Positions 9,691 through 19,767 are shown, counted from the stretch's first letter. The stretch is 64,000 bases of DNA from Strigamia acuminata (GCA_949358305.1 OX442314.1:35831608-35895607), one strand, 5' to 3'. The notes: generated by a model from the sequence alone, not told the origin. Numbers and translations are program-made.

Positions 9691-11316
9691 ATGCCATACA
9701 CGAGGTCAGGCAAGAAAACGGTGGAGTCACCGGCAATTAAAACTTCTGCAACAAACGAGGATTCCGACAACGATTTCAACAATTTATCATCTGAATCAAC
9801 AATCGAAGAAGAAATGACGGATGAAGGTAATAATAAACCGTTGGATCAAGCAATGCTTGAGACGACATGTGAAATTTTCGATCTAAAAATTGAAAATATT
9901 ACCACGTACGCTGTATGGGAAAGCGCGCTGCTTGCAGTGGCCAACCGTACAGTGGAAATCGAGCACGAAGCTGGTGTTTTTAAGCAACAATCAGCAGAAT
10001 TCAACGCGGAAAATGACGACCTAACCAGCCGTCTTAAAGAAGCGGAGATAACAAATCGAACGCATTTGCGATCGATAAAAACATTGTCTGATCTGTTAAC
10101 CCAACAGAAGTCAGTCATGGACAACGTAACAGCGGCGGGCCATGCAATGGTCGAAGCCGATAGAGTGGCGAAAGCTGCAAAAACAGCTGTATCGCACACG
10201 CATTCAAACACGCCAGTTATTGTGAACGGCAATACGCAAAACGTAACGCCACAAGCAATTACTATGGATCCGACTTTCTTGGCCTGGGGTAACACCATCG
10301 GTCAGGAAGTGGACGAACCATTGGGTGATTTTAAACCCAAAGATGCGATTGATTTGGCAAAACATATCAACGCAATTGGAATGGAAGCTTTTCACGGGGA
10401 AAAAACAAAAGCGAAGGCTTTTCTTACCGACCTGAAGAAAGCTTTGAAATATGTAAATCCTTACATAAACCAGGTGCTTCAACACCATCTATTCAAATTC
10501 TTTAGAGGCGAAGCGGGAACATGGTTCTCGTCAGCTAATAAGGAATCTTGGCAGAAATTCGAAAACGAATTTATAAGACGATTTAAGCCAAGCGACACTG
10601 CGTTGCTGGCTGAAATTGAAAAAGTAAGACAAGCATCTTACGAATCGGCCGCGGAGGTGGTCAACAGACTTGAGAAGCTGTACCAACAGCTTACTATACC
10701 GGTGCATGAAAGCCAGCAAATTCGGAAAGTGCTGTCAATTCTGCGACCAGCAGCTAAAGACATGGCACGAGCCGCTTTGCATGCTAACAACTCGTGGGCA
10801 TCATTAAAACATGCCTGCGAAATCACCGAAGCTTCTGTCCTTAACGAAGAGACAGTAGTTTCAGCAACTCCATTGGTAGAAAAGACAGAAACTGTTTTTC
10901 CACCAAAACAAACTCCGCAGCAATCGGTAACACCTGCGACCGCCACTGCTGCAGAGAAACCAAAAACATTTGTTCCTTTTGGGATGAGAAATCTCAATAA
11001 CCGAACACTATTTCCCGCACCAAAAAATGCTGCTGTAGCAGCAACCAAAGGCACGGAGAATACAGACCGATCGCTAGTCCCCAGCAATAAGCTGAAGGAC
11101 TATGCAAACAAACCACGAACCGGCGGTTGCTGGGGATGTGGAGGCCCTCATTTTGAGCGACACTGTCCGCACAAGGAGGAATCCGCCAAGGCAACCATCG
11201 AGTTGATCGAGGCAACCAAACTTCATCTGGCACAACAGATGTTTATGGCCAATGAATTCGGTTGGAATTCGGCAACGGGAAACGAGGAGTCGCAGTCGGA
11301 GGAGACTTTAGAGTAA
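9691..11316 (+). CDS. gag: Gag polyprotein of the Ty3 element
   Basis: The 541-residue frame starts at the first in-frame ATG after the leader. Residues 85-135 are charged and heptad-like and probably form a coiled coil. Residues 210-380 look like the retrotransposon capsid fold, with the typical tryptophan and arginine-rich helices (for example FENEFIRRFKPSD). A single zinc knuckle lies at residues 480-492, with Cys, Cys, His, Cys spaced 2-3-4; the usual spacing is 2-4-4. Gag should bind and package the element RNA and form the particle in the cytoplasm. Its last 55 bases overlap pol, which is in the -1 frame. Confidence 0.93.
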   Translation: MPYTRSGKKTVESPAIKTSATNEDSDNDFNNLSSESTIEEEMTDEGNNKPLDQAMLETTCEIFDLKIENITTYAVWESALLAVANRTVEIEHEAGVFKQQSAEFNAENDDLTSRLKEAEITNRTHLRSIKTLSDLLTQQKSVMDNVTAAGHAMVEADRVAKAAKTAVSHTHSNTPVIVNGNTQNVTPQAITMDPTFLAWGNTIGQEVDEPLGDFKPKDAIDLAKHINAIGMEAFHGEKTKAKAFLTDLKKALKYVNPYINQVLQHHLFKFFRGEAGTWFSSANKESWQKFENEFIRRFKPSDTALLAEIEKVRQASYESAAEVVNRLEKLYQQLTIPVHESQQIRKVLSILRPAAKDMARAALHANNSWASLKHACEITEASVLNEETVVSATPLVEKTETVFPPKQTPQQSVTPATATAAEKPKTFVPFGMRNLNNRTLFPAPKNAAVAATKGTENTDRSLVPSNKLKDYANKPRTGGCWGCGGPHFERHCPHKEESAKATIELIEATKLHLAQQMFMANEFGWNSATGNEESQSEETLE

Positions 11317-11328
11317 TCGACGACTGCG
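11277..11328 (+). promoter_or_regulatory. Programmed -1 ribosomal frameshift signal between gag and pol
   Basis: The heptamer GGGAAAC (11277-11283) is in phase as G GGA AAC in the gag frame, matching the X XXY YYZ slippery pattern. After a 7-base spacer comes an 8-bp stem: CGCAGTCG at 11291-11298 pairs with CGACTGCG at 11321-11328 across a 22-base loop. Slipping here joins gag directly to the open pol frame with no stop. The stem spans the gag stop codon. Spacing and strength fit known -1 sites. A pseudoknot is possible but not shown. Confidence 0.85.
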
Positions 11329-14300
11329 CACTTTCAACAATTCTAATGCCATCGGAAGAAGACATGTATGATTCTCTGTTTGATGATAAATCATCAGAAG
11401 AACCAAACCCATGCATTGTTTTCTCATCAAAACCAGAAACTGACCAAGTCAATGTTGCGTTGAAAACAGGAAAAAGCATTTCACCAATGCCCTACCTCAA
11501 CACAACTTTGAATGGTATTAAGGCAACCGCTCTGATGGACACTGGGGCAACTCATAAATACATCAGTGGTGGAATGCTTAAGAAATTGGACCTTTTCAAG
11601 TACATGACTCCATTTTTAGGAAATAGAGTTGTGCTAACTGGAGACCGACCAACTCGACCAATGGGAACCATCACTATACCATTTAAGTGGCGAGGTGGTG
11701 AATTTCCAGAAAAATTTACAGTACTTCCATCAGCTTCTAAATTTATTTTGTTAGGCTGTTCTTGGATAATAAAAAACAGGATTATTCTTAACTTGATAGA
11801 GAAAGAATATTTCCATATTGACTTTCCTGCTGAAACTTTTCCTTTTGATGATCCCCCATTAGCGGAAGATTTTGGGAATGCTGTAATAGATCAATGGGAA
11901 GCTTTGATTGCAGAATCGAAAGAATCTGCAGTTGATACATTGACTTTGGAGGAGCAACTCTTATCCAAAAGTCACTTATCAGCAAGACAAAGATTTCAAA
12001 TCACAGCTCTTGTGAAAAAACACAAACATGTGTTTAGTAGCAAAGCTGGCTGTCACCCAACATTGGAACATCCAATTCCAACGGGCGATGCACCAGCATT
12101 TCGATGCAAAGACCGGCCTATGAATCCGAAAAAAGCAGAGCTTTATCGAGAATTGGTCGCGGAATTGTTAAGAGATGGTTGGGCTGAACCATGCGAAGGG
12201 AGCTATAAAAACCCTCCTGTGATTGTTGCCAAAAAAGACGGTGGATATCGCCTGTGCATCGATTTTCGCTGGTTAAACAAAATTACAATAAAAGATGTCT
12301 ATCAAATGCCATCAATATCAATGATCTTGGCTTGCTTGGGTGGGAAAAAATTCTTTTCCACATTAGATCTAACCAAAGGTTATTATCAAATCAAGCTCAA
12401 ACCAAGCGATAAAAAGAAAACCGCTTTCTCTACATCTGACGGAACATACCAGTTCACTCGTATGCCCTTTGGATTATGTAATGCACCGAGTGCATTTCAG
12501 AGAATGATGGATAAAGTTCTTGGTACTGCTCAGTACAAATGGGCCCTCGCCTATTTGGATGACATTATCATTTTTAGTGATTCTTTTGAAGAACACTTGC
12601 AACATTTAGACGACATCTTGTCAAAACTAGATGAAAGTAAATTGACGGCTAGTCCTTCAAAATCATTTCTCTGTCCAGAAAACTTACATTTTCTTGGATT
12701 TACAATGAACCAAGGGAATTACAGCCCAAACGGTGATAAAGTGGAAGCCATCGTTAAATATCCGACACCTTCCAGTATAAAACAGCTTCAGCGTTTTATT
12801 GGAATGGTGGGATTTTACGCTGCATTAATTCCAAACTTGAGTATAACTCAGAAACCATTCTTCGCACTTTTAAAGAAAGATATGAAGTGGAAATGGACAG
12901 AAGAGTGCAATAACGCATTCGAGATTCTAAAAAAGCAACTTGCAGAAGGAATTATGCTGCCTTTGCCCGATTTTTCCCGCAACTTTACCATCCATACAGA
13001 TGCAAGTGGCGGCGGGCTTGGTGCAGTCCTTATGCAAATTGACGATCATGGGGCTCTTAGACCTGTTGCTTACGCTAGCAGAACACTGCAAAAAGCAGAG
13101 AACAACTATAGCGCCACTGACTTGGAATGTTTAGCTGTGGTTTGGGCTGTAGAAAAGTTCAGGCCATATATTGAATATTCCGAATATGAAGTTGAGACTG
13201 ACCATCGTGCTCTGAAATTTCTGATGACGATGGAAAATCCAACTGGCAGATTAGCAAGGTGGGCAATGAAATTACAAAACGAGAATTTCACCATTAAATA
13301 CAGGAAAGGCACCGACAACCAAGTTGCAGATGCTTTATCCAGAGTCTCCCTCGATAATGTTAATCCATTAGAGGAAACAGCGACATTGAAAGAAATCACA
13401 GAGACTGACGCTCTTACATTTCTATCTTATGAAGTTGATGATTCCATGTCTTTTGAGAACATCACTTTAGAGCAAAAGAAAGACAAACATTTGTCCGTTC
13501 TGATGGAATGGTTGGAATTGGACGAGGAACAACCTCGCCCTGTACTACCTAAATTTCTAGAAGACAGACAATATGATTGTACACTCACAAGAAAAGGTAT
13601 GCTTATTATATATGCACCTTTTAAATCAGATCTTTTTGCTGAAGAATCAGATTTAGGAACTGGATTTAAAATCTTTGTTCCTCCATCTCTCAAATTGGCA
13701 GCACTTCAGTTAGTTCACGACCACCCAATGGCTGGTCATGGGGGAATTGAGGCGACTTTGGAGAGATTGAAAAGAATCTACTTCTGGCCCAATATGCAGA
13801 AAGATGTAAAAATACACGTGGCTAGCTGCGATCGCTGCCAACGTTGTAAACCAATTCAAAGGAAGCCGAAAGGACTCATGATTCCAACTTCCCCAAAAAT
13901 TGGACGTTTTGAAAAAGTAGGAATAGATTTGATAGGTCCATTACCTCGAACTCAAAACCGAAATAGATTTATCCTAGTTGTGGTGGACTACGCCACGGGT
14001 TGGATGGAAGCTTCACCGCTGAGATCAGCCAAAATGAATGCATTAGCACCCATTTTGAAACGATTTTTTAGCGCTCATGGGTGCCCCCGCTTTATGCTAA
14101 GCGATAATGGCCCCCAATTCATTTCAGATGTTTATGAGAGACTTTGTGAAGACGCAGGGGTTGTTCCCATCAAAACAACTCCTTACCATCCACAAACTAA
14201 CCTCACGGAACGGGTGAATAGAAACATTAAAATCATGCTTCGAATTTTCACATTTGAACATGACCAATGGGATAGATGCATAGAACAAATAAATTTTGCT

Positions 14301-15005
14301 CTGCGCTCTGCACCAAACTCATCTACCGGATTTACACCAGCAATGATGACATACGGTAGAGAACTACGACCTTTTTGGGACAATCGAGACGTATCTTACG
14401 ATGCTCCTTTTGACCCAGAGAGGCCATATGATGCAGTCAGAATGCTGATTGCAAGACATACAATTTTGCTTGCTGCAGCTCTTAAAAACAAGACTTTAGC
14501 ACAAACAAAGCAAAAAGGCTATTATGACAAACATCGTAGCGATGATTTTTTTGAAGTTGATGATTTAGTTTTGCTAAAAACCCATCCTCAATCAAAAGCA
14601 GCCATTCGTTACGCTGCGTCACTCGAAGATCGTTTTGAGGGACCATACGTAGTAACAAAAGTACACAGTACAAACGTATATACTCTTGCAAAACCAATAA
14701 CTTTGCAAACAAGAGGAACATACAACATTGTGAAACTCAGGAGATTTATCCCCTCAGAAGGAAACGCTACATGGCCTATTCCAGATGAAGGAGATATAGA
14801 AATCCCTGAAAACCAACCAAGGAATGCTGAATTGACAACAAAATTGCCAATTTCAACACAACCATTGAATATTTTGAACCAAAATGTGGTTTTGCCTCTG
14901 CCAAATGTAATTTCAAAACAAACTACAAATATTTGGCCAAAACCACAACAAACTTCCGGTCGACCTCAAAGAATTCGACGAACACCGGCAAGATTACTCG
15001 ATTAA
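11283..15005 (+). CDS. pol: Pol polyprotein of the Ty3 element
   Basis: The frame has no well-placed ATG and is entered by -1 frameshifting from gag. Counting residues from the open-frame left end at 11262, the aspartic protease motif DTGA is at 93. Reverse transcriptase has LDLTKGYYQI near 367 and YLDD at 431-434. RNase H has TDASGGG near 580. The integrase has an HHCC zinc motif near 820-865, and the catalytic residues are D889, D948 and E983. A GPY/F module follows (EGPYVVTKV), with no chromodomain. Protein order and motifs are diagnostic of Ty3/mdg4 elements. The D948-E983 spacing is one residue short because the Gly normally in HPQTNG is absent. Confidence 0.95.
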   Translation, partial: RGVAVGGDFRVIDDCALSTILMPSEEDMYDSLFDDKSSEEPNPCIVFSSKPETDQVNVALKTGKSISPMPYLNTTLNGIKATALMDTGATHKYISGGMLKKLDLFKYMTPFLGNRVVLTGDRPTRPMGTITIPFKWRGGEFPEKFTVLPSASKFILLGCSWIIKNRIILNLIEKEYFHIDFPAETFPFDDPPLAEDFGNAVIDQWEALIAESKESAVDTLTLEEQLLSKSHLSARQRFQITALVKKHKHVFSSKAGCHPTLEHPIPTGDAPAFRCKDRPMNPKKAELYRELVAELLRDGWAEPCEGSYKNPPVIVAKKDGGYRLCIDFRWLNKITIKDVYQMPSISMILACLGGKKFFSTLDLTKGYYQIKLKPSDKKKTAFSTSDGTYQFTRMPFGLCNAPSAFQRMMDKVLGTAQYKWALAYLDDIIIFSDSFEEHLQHLDDILSKLDESKLTASPSKSFLCPENLHFLGFTMNQGNYSPNGDKVEAIVKYPTPSSIKQLQRFIGMVGFYAALIPNLSITQKPFFALLKKDMKWKWTEECNNAFEILKKQLAEGIMLPLPDFSRNFTIHTDASGGGLGAVLMQIDDHGALRPVAYASRTLQKAENNYSATDLECLAVVWAVEKFRPYIEYSEYEVETDHRALKFLMTMENPTGRLARWAMKLQNENFTIKYRKGTDNQVADALSRVSLDNVNPLEETATLKEITETDALTFLSYEVDDSMSFENITLEQKKDKHLSVLMEWLELDEEQPRPVLPKFLEDRQYDCTLTRKGMLIIYAPFKSDLFAEESDLGTGFKIFVPPSLKLAALQLVHDHPMAGHGGIEATLERLKRIYFWPNMQKDVKIHVASCDRCQRCKPIQRKPKGLMIPTSPKIGRFEKVGIDLIGPLPRTQNRNRFILVVVDYATGWMEASPLRSAKMNALAPILKRFFSAHGCPRFMLSDNGPQFISDVYERLCEDAGVVPIKTTPYHPQTNLTERVNRNIKIMLRIFTFEHDQWDRCIEQINFALRSAPNSSTGFTPAMMTYGRELRPFWDNRDVSYDAPFDPERPYDAVRMLIARHTILLAAALKNKTLAQTKQKGYYDKHRSDDFFEVDDLVLLKTHPQSKAAIRYAASLEDRFEGPYVVTKVHSTNVYTLAKPITLQTRGTYNIVKLRRFIPSEGNATWPIPDEGDIEIPENQPRNAELTTKLPISTQPLNILNQNVVLPLPNVISKQTTNIWPKPQQTSGRPQRIRRTPARLLD

Positions 15006-15259
15006 ACACCAGGGGGACACCCCTGAACTCAAGAAACCGATTTTGGACCAATCACAGATCGTCTAGAAAACGTCTGCGGTACTTTCCAAAATACGCCATT
15101 TACACGTGTACGAAATTCGTATATTTAACGAGCGCTGATTCGGTCTACAAATCATTCTGTTCACCAACAGCGACCGACCACCACAGTTCTCACATTCAAA
15201 CGATTCTCGAAGGAATCCCGATATTCATTGTTTCTGAAATCGATAAGTTTTGTTGTAAA

Positions 15260-16486
15260 ATGGATCAACGATTGTTGTCGACACACACGACATGCACAGT
15301 ATGCATGGGCGGAGGACTCACGCACTACCCGAATTTGCAGGTAACAGCATGTATGAACTGCAACGGAAAAAAGATAGTTTATCTTTATCGACCGGTGGAG
15401 AATTTTTTTAAATTTTTCATGCGGCCAGAACATTTGCTTCCCGATCACAAACGCGTCTTGACGTGGGGGAAAGTTCGAAGCGAAGCCGACAGGGAAAGGG
15501 ACGCGAAAATCTACTTCAAGGGACTTTCCGCATCCTCTACCCCAACGCAACCGCCAAGAAAAAAGGCGAAGATGTCGAACAAAAATTCGTCATTTGAACC
15601 ACAAACACTAGTAGAGGCCACGAGCAACAACTCGACGGTCGATACAAACAAAACGGCGAAGCAATCGAGCAAAAACTCGACAGCCAAACCAATATTAAAA
15701 GGAAATGGTCCAAAGACTTCTTCCGCAACAACAAAACAAATGGGTATTTCCATGGAAACTAACATTTCCGCGGAGCTACTGGAGCTTCGGTTGGCTGTTC
15801 GTACGGAACACCCAACTTGGAGTGAGAAAGAAGTAAAGGACGAAGCCAAGAAGCGTCGTCAATTACGAAAAGCGGCCGATTACCAACGGCACACAAACGC
15901 CATCGCCAATACCACGTCGAAGACACCGGCGGCGGCAACGATCACGAGCGAGACAGCCAAGACTGTTTCACCAAAAATAATGCGGACGGAGAAAACTCCG
16001 GAAGAACTGAAAGGGGTTTGGAGTCAAATATTGCCTGCCCCGCTCTCTTCTTTGTCGTTGACAGCTTCTACCAAAGCTGGAACCACCACAAACTCGTTCG
16101 TTTTTCCTACGGCGAACGCACCGCTGCAACCAGCAAGCGAACTGTCCGCCGCCGCACCAGAAACATCGACAGCCGTCGTGATGCCACCAATATCCGGCGA
16201 CATTCCGACAAATCTTGTTTTCGGCAGTGAGACCGAAGTCACGCCGATGATCATCGAGGATGCGGACACGACGGTCCAAACCCCAAAAGCCGAGGAAGAT
16301 ATCACGTCGAATCCGAGGCCGAAATCGAAATCAGCGGATAAGAATCGGGAAAAGAGAGCGCGCCGCCACCAGACGAAAACGCAACGAGGTCTGGCGGAGA
16401 AAATGTCACCAGTTCGCCAGGAAGAGATAGATCAACTCGACGAATTGCCGGTAACGCCAGGGAAGTCGTTGGAGCCAAAAGAGTAA
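15260..16486 (+). CDS. Third ORF of the Ty3 element, DnaJ-like zinc motif, unknown role
   Basis: The first ATG of this frame is at 15260 and gives 408 residues. The frame is open without ATG back to about 14933, overlapping the end of pol. Residues 12-15 and 31-34 are CTVCMGGG and CMNCNGKK: two CXXC pairs in the CXXCXGXG style of DnaJ zinc domains. The remainder is rich in Ser, Thr, Lys and Ala, with a short aliphatic stretch near 175-190 and a basic, possibly nuclear-targeting C-terminus (KNREKRARRHQ). There is no signal peptide or membrane segment, so it is not an ordinary env despite sitting in the env position. Translation would need a spliced RNA, re-initiation or another frameshift. Similar accessory ORFs may exist, but I do not recognise it. 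Confidence 0.75.
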   Translation: MDQRLLSTHTTCTVCMGGGLTHYPNLQVTACMNCNGKKIVYLYRPVENFFKFFMRPEHLLPDHKRVLTWGKVRSEADRERDAKIYFKGLSASSTPTQPPRKKAKMSNKNSSFEPQTLVEATSNNSTVDTNKTAKQSSKNSTAKPILKGNGPKTSSATTKQMGISMETNISAELLELRLAVRTEHPTWSEKEVKDEAKKRRQLRKAADYQRHTNAIANTTSKTPAAATITSETAKTVSPKIMRTEKTPEELKGVWSQILPAPLSSLSLTASTKAGTTTNSFVFPTANAPLQPASELSAAAPETSTAVVMPPISGDIPTNLVFGSETEVTPMIIEDADTTVQTPKAEEDITSNPRPKSKSADKNREKRARRHQTKTQRGLAEKMSPVRQEEIDQLDELPVTPGKSLEPKE

Positions 16487-16863
16487 AAGCGAAAAGTCTC
16501 GTCCAGGTCTTTTTAGACCTACAAACAAGTGTTTTTATTGTATATTTACAAGTTTTCACATTCATTTCATTTTTATTAAATAACCACGAGTTATAAGTTT
16601 AAAATTCAAAATAACATTTTTATTCATGTTCAAAAAATTACAAAGTGTTGTTACAAAGTGTGTTTTTATTTTATTTATTATACAGTGTATTTCGAATTTT
16701 TTTCTGTTTCCATCCTGGGGGTAAGTGTGGTCCTTGAGTGTGTGTTTCCCGCAGTGTTTCCTATAAAAAGAGAAGTAATAAACAATTAACTTTTCAAACC
16801 ACTTTCGTGAAGTGTGTTGTCAGTTCTCCTCTCTAAGAATTACCTCTTTTTAGGGGGGGGAGA
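16487..16863 (+). other. 3' untranslated region and polypurine tract of the Ty3 element
   Basis: AT-rich DNA follows the third ORF. It ends in the purine run AGGGGGGGGAGA at 16852-16863, directly against the 3' LTR, where plus-strand DNA synthesis would be primed. No gene is seen. Confidence 0.8.
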
Positions 16864-17496
16864 TGTGACCAGCTGCCCACTCATGCTGTGTCACTTCACT
16901 GCAACACACGGCGCTTCCCAGCTCTCGCGCACCTCGTGTGTTTCTCGTGCGCGACCTGGCGCGGTCCCCCGCACCAGGTGGAGCTGTTGGTCATTGGCTC
17001 CGGCCAATTGGGAACCGGAAGTGCCCCTTCCGGAAGTGGTGGGCCCCGCAGAAGCCCGACAGTTGATTCTTGACCAGCATGGCGAACGGTCGCTTTCCGA
17101 CCTTCTTCGCAATGCCGATCATAGTTGAGACCCGAAGGACCGACGCAGCAATGCTGTCGCCGGTCGGGACCTGAGCGTCCAACACGCCGTGTTCGCCGCA
17201 CGTTTCTAAAGAACGTCGCGACGACGCGGCACAAACTGCGATAACCGATCTCACGTGTCATGGCGATCTACCGATTGCCGTGCCACGTGGTCGAATCAGG
17301 AATAGCGGCAAAACCGCTATTACATTTGGGAAATACACCTTGAGACACCATATCATACCCCTAGACAACAATAAAGCAATAACCAAAACCTAAACTTGTG
17401 TCTCTGTTGTATTTCGTGGATTGAATCATCGTGTGTGTTGCGTCCAGCGCCTCGCGGTCCTCCCCAGACCACGTGGCGTCCGTCCGAACACTCACA
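16864..17496 (+). repeat. 3' LTR of the Ty3 element
   Basis: Same 633-bp sequence as 6727-7359, with the AATAAA signal at 17370-17375, where transcripts would be cleaved. It is followed by the GCAC target repeat. Confidence 0.93.
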
Positions 17497-17500
17497 GCAC

Positions 17501-18120
17501 GGCACCCTCGCCGGTGGTATCGTGGAACTCAAAACGTTTATTTCGACATTTTGTCGTAGAGTGGGACAAATTCGACCGTGCACCTGCAGATTATCATCGT
17601 TATTGGTGGACGAATTGATTATTGATTATTTCATTGTAGGATACCAAACGATAACCTAGATAAAGAGTAGTTGACTGGAAAACCACGAAAGATAAAGTGC
17701 AACCTTTAAGCTAGGTTAGGCTGAGGAAATAAACCACAAGTGCACAAACTGAAAAAACAAAACGCCAGGTTGAAAAAATGTAGAAGCAGAAAAGATAAGT
17801 CATTTTTAAAGTCAAAGAAGTGATTTCAATTGCAGAAAATGTGGACAAAAGATGTAAGACTTTACCAAGAATGTTAAGAGATAGCAGATTTACAACCAAT
17901 CCCAATGATTTCACTTTCTGCAAAGAGAAAACATTTTTTGAACTAAAAGAAAAAATAATTGGTGGGTACAGCGTAAAAAAAAGTTTTATTTTAATTTTAA
18001 TTAGATTTCTATTTCTATTTCTAGATTGAAGTGTACATTTTACACACCAAACGTTGGTTAGTCTGTGTAAACAGAGATATTGCTCCACGAGCGTTTCACG
18101 CGTTGTGAGTCATAAAGGGA
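17501..18120 (+). pseudogene. Gag-like remnant of another LTR family
   Basis: Bases 17740-17880 align with 30425-30625, including the 'gtcatttttaaagtcaaagaa' region. A frame from about 17820 reads AENVDKRCKTLPRMLRDSR and continues to about 17990. The second copy carries an insertion within the same stretch. The reading is protein-like but matches no family I can name; the neighbours suggest gag. Confidence 0.35.
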
Positions 18121-18129
18121 ATAATTTTT

Positions 18130-18294
18130 ATGATTGGTGACCACATCATGCAGCTTCCATATTTTCTCCTAGCAACGGAATGTGTGCGCTTCGAATCAGC
18201 AAATCAACTAGCTAAGAATAATTGCCACATAAGGTGTTGGGTTGACAATTGCTCAGAGGAATATGAACCGGAAAGCTTGGAGAGCGTTATGTCG
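18130..18294 (+). other. Orphan exon-like ORF with consensus splice donor
   Basis: A frame of 55 codons from ATG 18130 contains four Cys (in CHIRCWVDNC and upstream) and an acidic tail (EEYEPESLESVM). It ends at a consensus GTAAGT donor at about 18295. The nearest acceptor downstream leads quickly to a stop. It may be a true short exon or part of a retroelement; I recognise no family. Confidence 0.25.
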
Positions 18295-18299
18295 TAAGT

Positions 18300-19040
18300 T
18301 TTGAACAATAAAAAGGTTTTTACTTCTGGTAGTAAAGTGAACGGAAACAGAAACTTGGTTTAGGCACAAATGAAGTCTTCCTATACAGTATTTATTTTCC
18401 CATTTGAACCCAAAGATGGAAAAGTGATGCCTGAACAGGGAGAAAGAAGGTTTTTATGTATCTTAGTCTAAGTTTAAAGAAAATTACTTTCTGTCTTTTT
18501 TCTCTCAATTCTTCAGGAGTTATGCCAGGATTATTTAACAATGACGGGTTTCACTTCTGTGAACAGAGTGACCAACCTTTAGCATATTTTAGTTATGTAT
18601 AGCAATAGTGTTTACATTACTAATCTAGTAGGTATCAATATTGTATAACTAATAGAATAAACCTTGTTAATTATTGAGAAAGAATGTCGTTGCTTTTATA
18701 AGCTACATTACATTAACTGTCACTTCGGAATCCGATATCTTAAATAGAGAATAAGTCATAAAAATGCATCTCGTTTGCGCGCACATGGAGTTAGTAATCC
18801 TATTGCTCTACCCTAGATGAACAGCCACTGTTGTATTTGTATATTATTTGAGATTAAAAACACCGGTTGATTCAAGGTGTGGCCGTCGAGTTTGACGTAA
18901 TTAAAGATATTTTATACTGCTTACAAACAAAGACAAAGACAGTGTTTCATGGGGCAGAAGTTTAGCAAGAATCCTTTGCAAAATATGAGCCACCAGATAT
19001 AAGAAGCTAAGGCCGGAGTTATAAGCTTACAAGATCGAGA
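18300..19040. repeat. Degraded repeats, no gene seen
   Basis: Bases 18500-18580 ('ttcaggagttatgccaggat' region) match 29720-29800, so this is a dispersed repeat. The rest is AT-rich without a supported gene. Confidence 0.4.
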
Positions 19041-19580
19041 AGTTGCAATTAGTGTAATGGCAAAAGGGAATTTCCTGAGTCCAGCATTGATTGTAAACTC
19101 AAAACCGCACATTGATAAATATATGTGCAAACTGAAAACTGCCAGGACAAATAGGAGATTTCGTAATGAGTTTCCTCTACGACGGTAATCCAGCAGAAAT
19201 TACAATTTTCGACATCTGTGATATCATCAGGGAGTTTGGAAAAACTCATATCCACTTTTAAAATCGGCAAAGATACAGAGACATTTGCAAATCGTGTCGA
19301 CAAGTTGATTGGAACAAGAAGAGACAATTGCTTGATTAGGAAAAGGACTAACGGTTCTTATTACATCGTAAACACCAGCGGTCGATCTGTGTCAACACAA
19401 AAAAAGAAAAAAATGCCCACTTCAAAACGTGAAAAGCATGATTCACTACACCAAAGATGGAAGCGACCATCTGAGGATCCATCAGTGAGGAAGAAGCCTG
19501 CTGTTTACTCGTATATAGATCTGCAAGGCTCATCTGCGAGTCCGCCGGGGAATCCGTTCACCACAAGTTCACCAAAAGTA
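19041..19580 (+). pseudogene. Frameshifted protein remnant, unassigned
   Basis: Protein-like readings pass through at least two frames. One around 19020-19185 includes LQDREVAISVMAKGNF. Another, from about 19218, is open to 19646, with no ATG near its left end, and reads KLIGTRRDNCLIRKRTNG, then a Lys/Ser-rich tail with a donor-like site near 19578. The pieces follow each other as if from one protein broken by indels. No known domain is visible. Confidence 0.3.
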
Positions 19581-19767
19581 AAATTAATTTTAATTAATTT
19601 TTTTTTAATAATTAATATCCATTTTTTACGTTCAGAAAGAGATTAGGTTATCGTACAACAAAAATGGCAAATTAGTTTTTATTTTTATTGATTGATTTGA
19701 TTTGTATGTTATTTTTTTTTAAAAAGCAGAAATTCGTATAAAAGATTAAAGGAAAATACTAATTTTT

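Larger units (their letters stand above)
6727..17496 (+). mobile_element. Full-length Ty3/mdg4 (gypsy) LTR retrotransposon, 10.77 kb
   Basis: Two 633-bp LTRs bracket gag, pol and a third ORF. The LTRs begin TGTGA and end TCACA. The element is flanked by the 4-bp direct repeat GCAC (6723-6726 and 17497-17500). A purine tract (16852-16863) touches the 3' LTR. By eye I found no difference between the LTRs, which implies a recent insertion, since both LTRs are copied from one template. Gene order protease-RT-RNase H-integrase marks it as Ty3-type. A 2.3-kb untranslated leader and a third non-env ORF are unusual. All three long frames are open, so it could still be competent, although the integrase has an odd deletion. 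Confidence 0.93.

Noticed and set aside
15260-16486. Env gene in the Ty3 element
   Set aside because: No signal peptide, cleavage site or membrane segment is visible.
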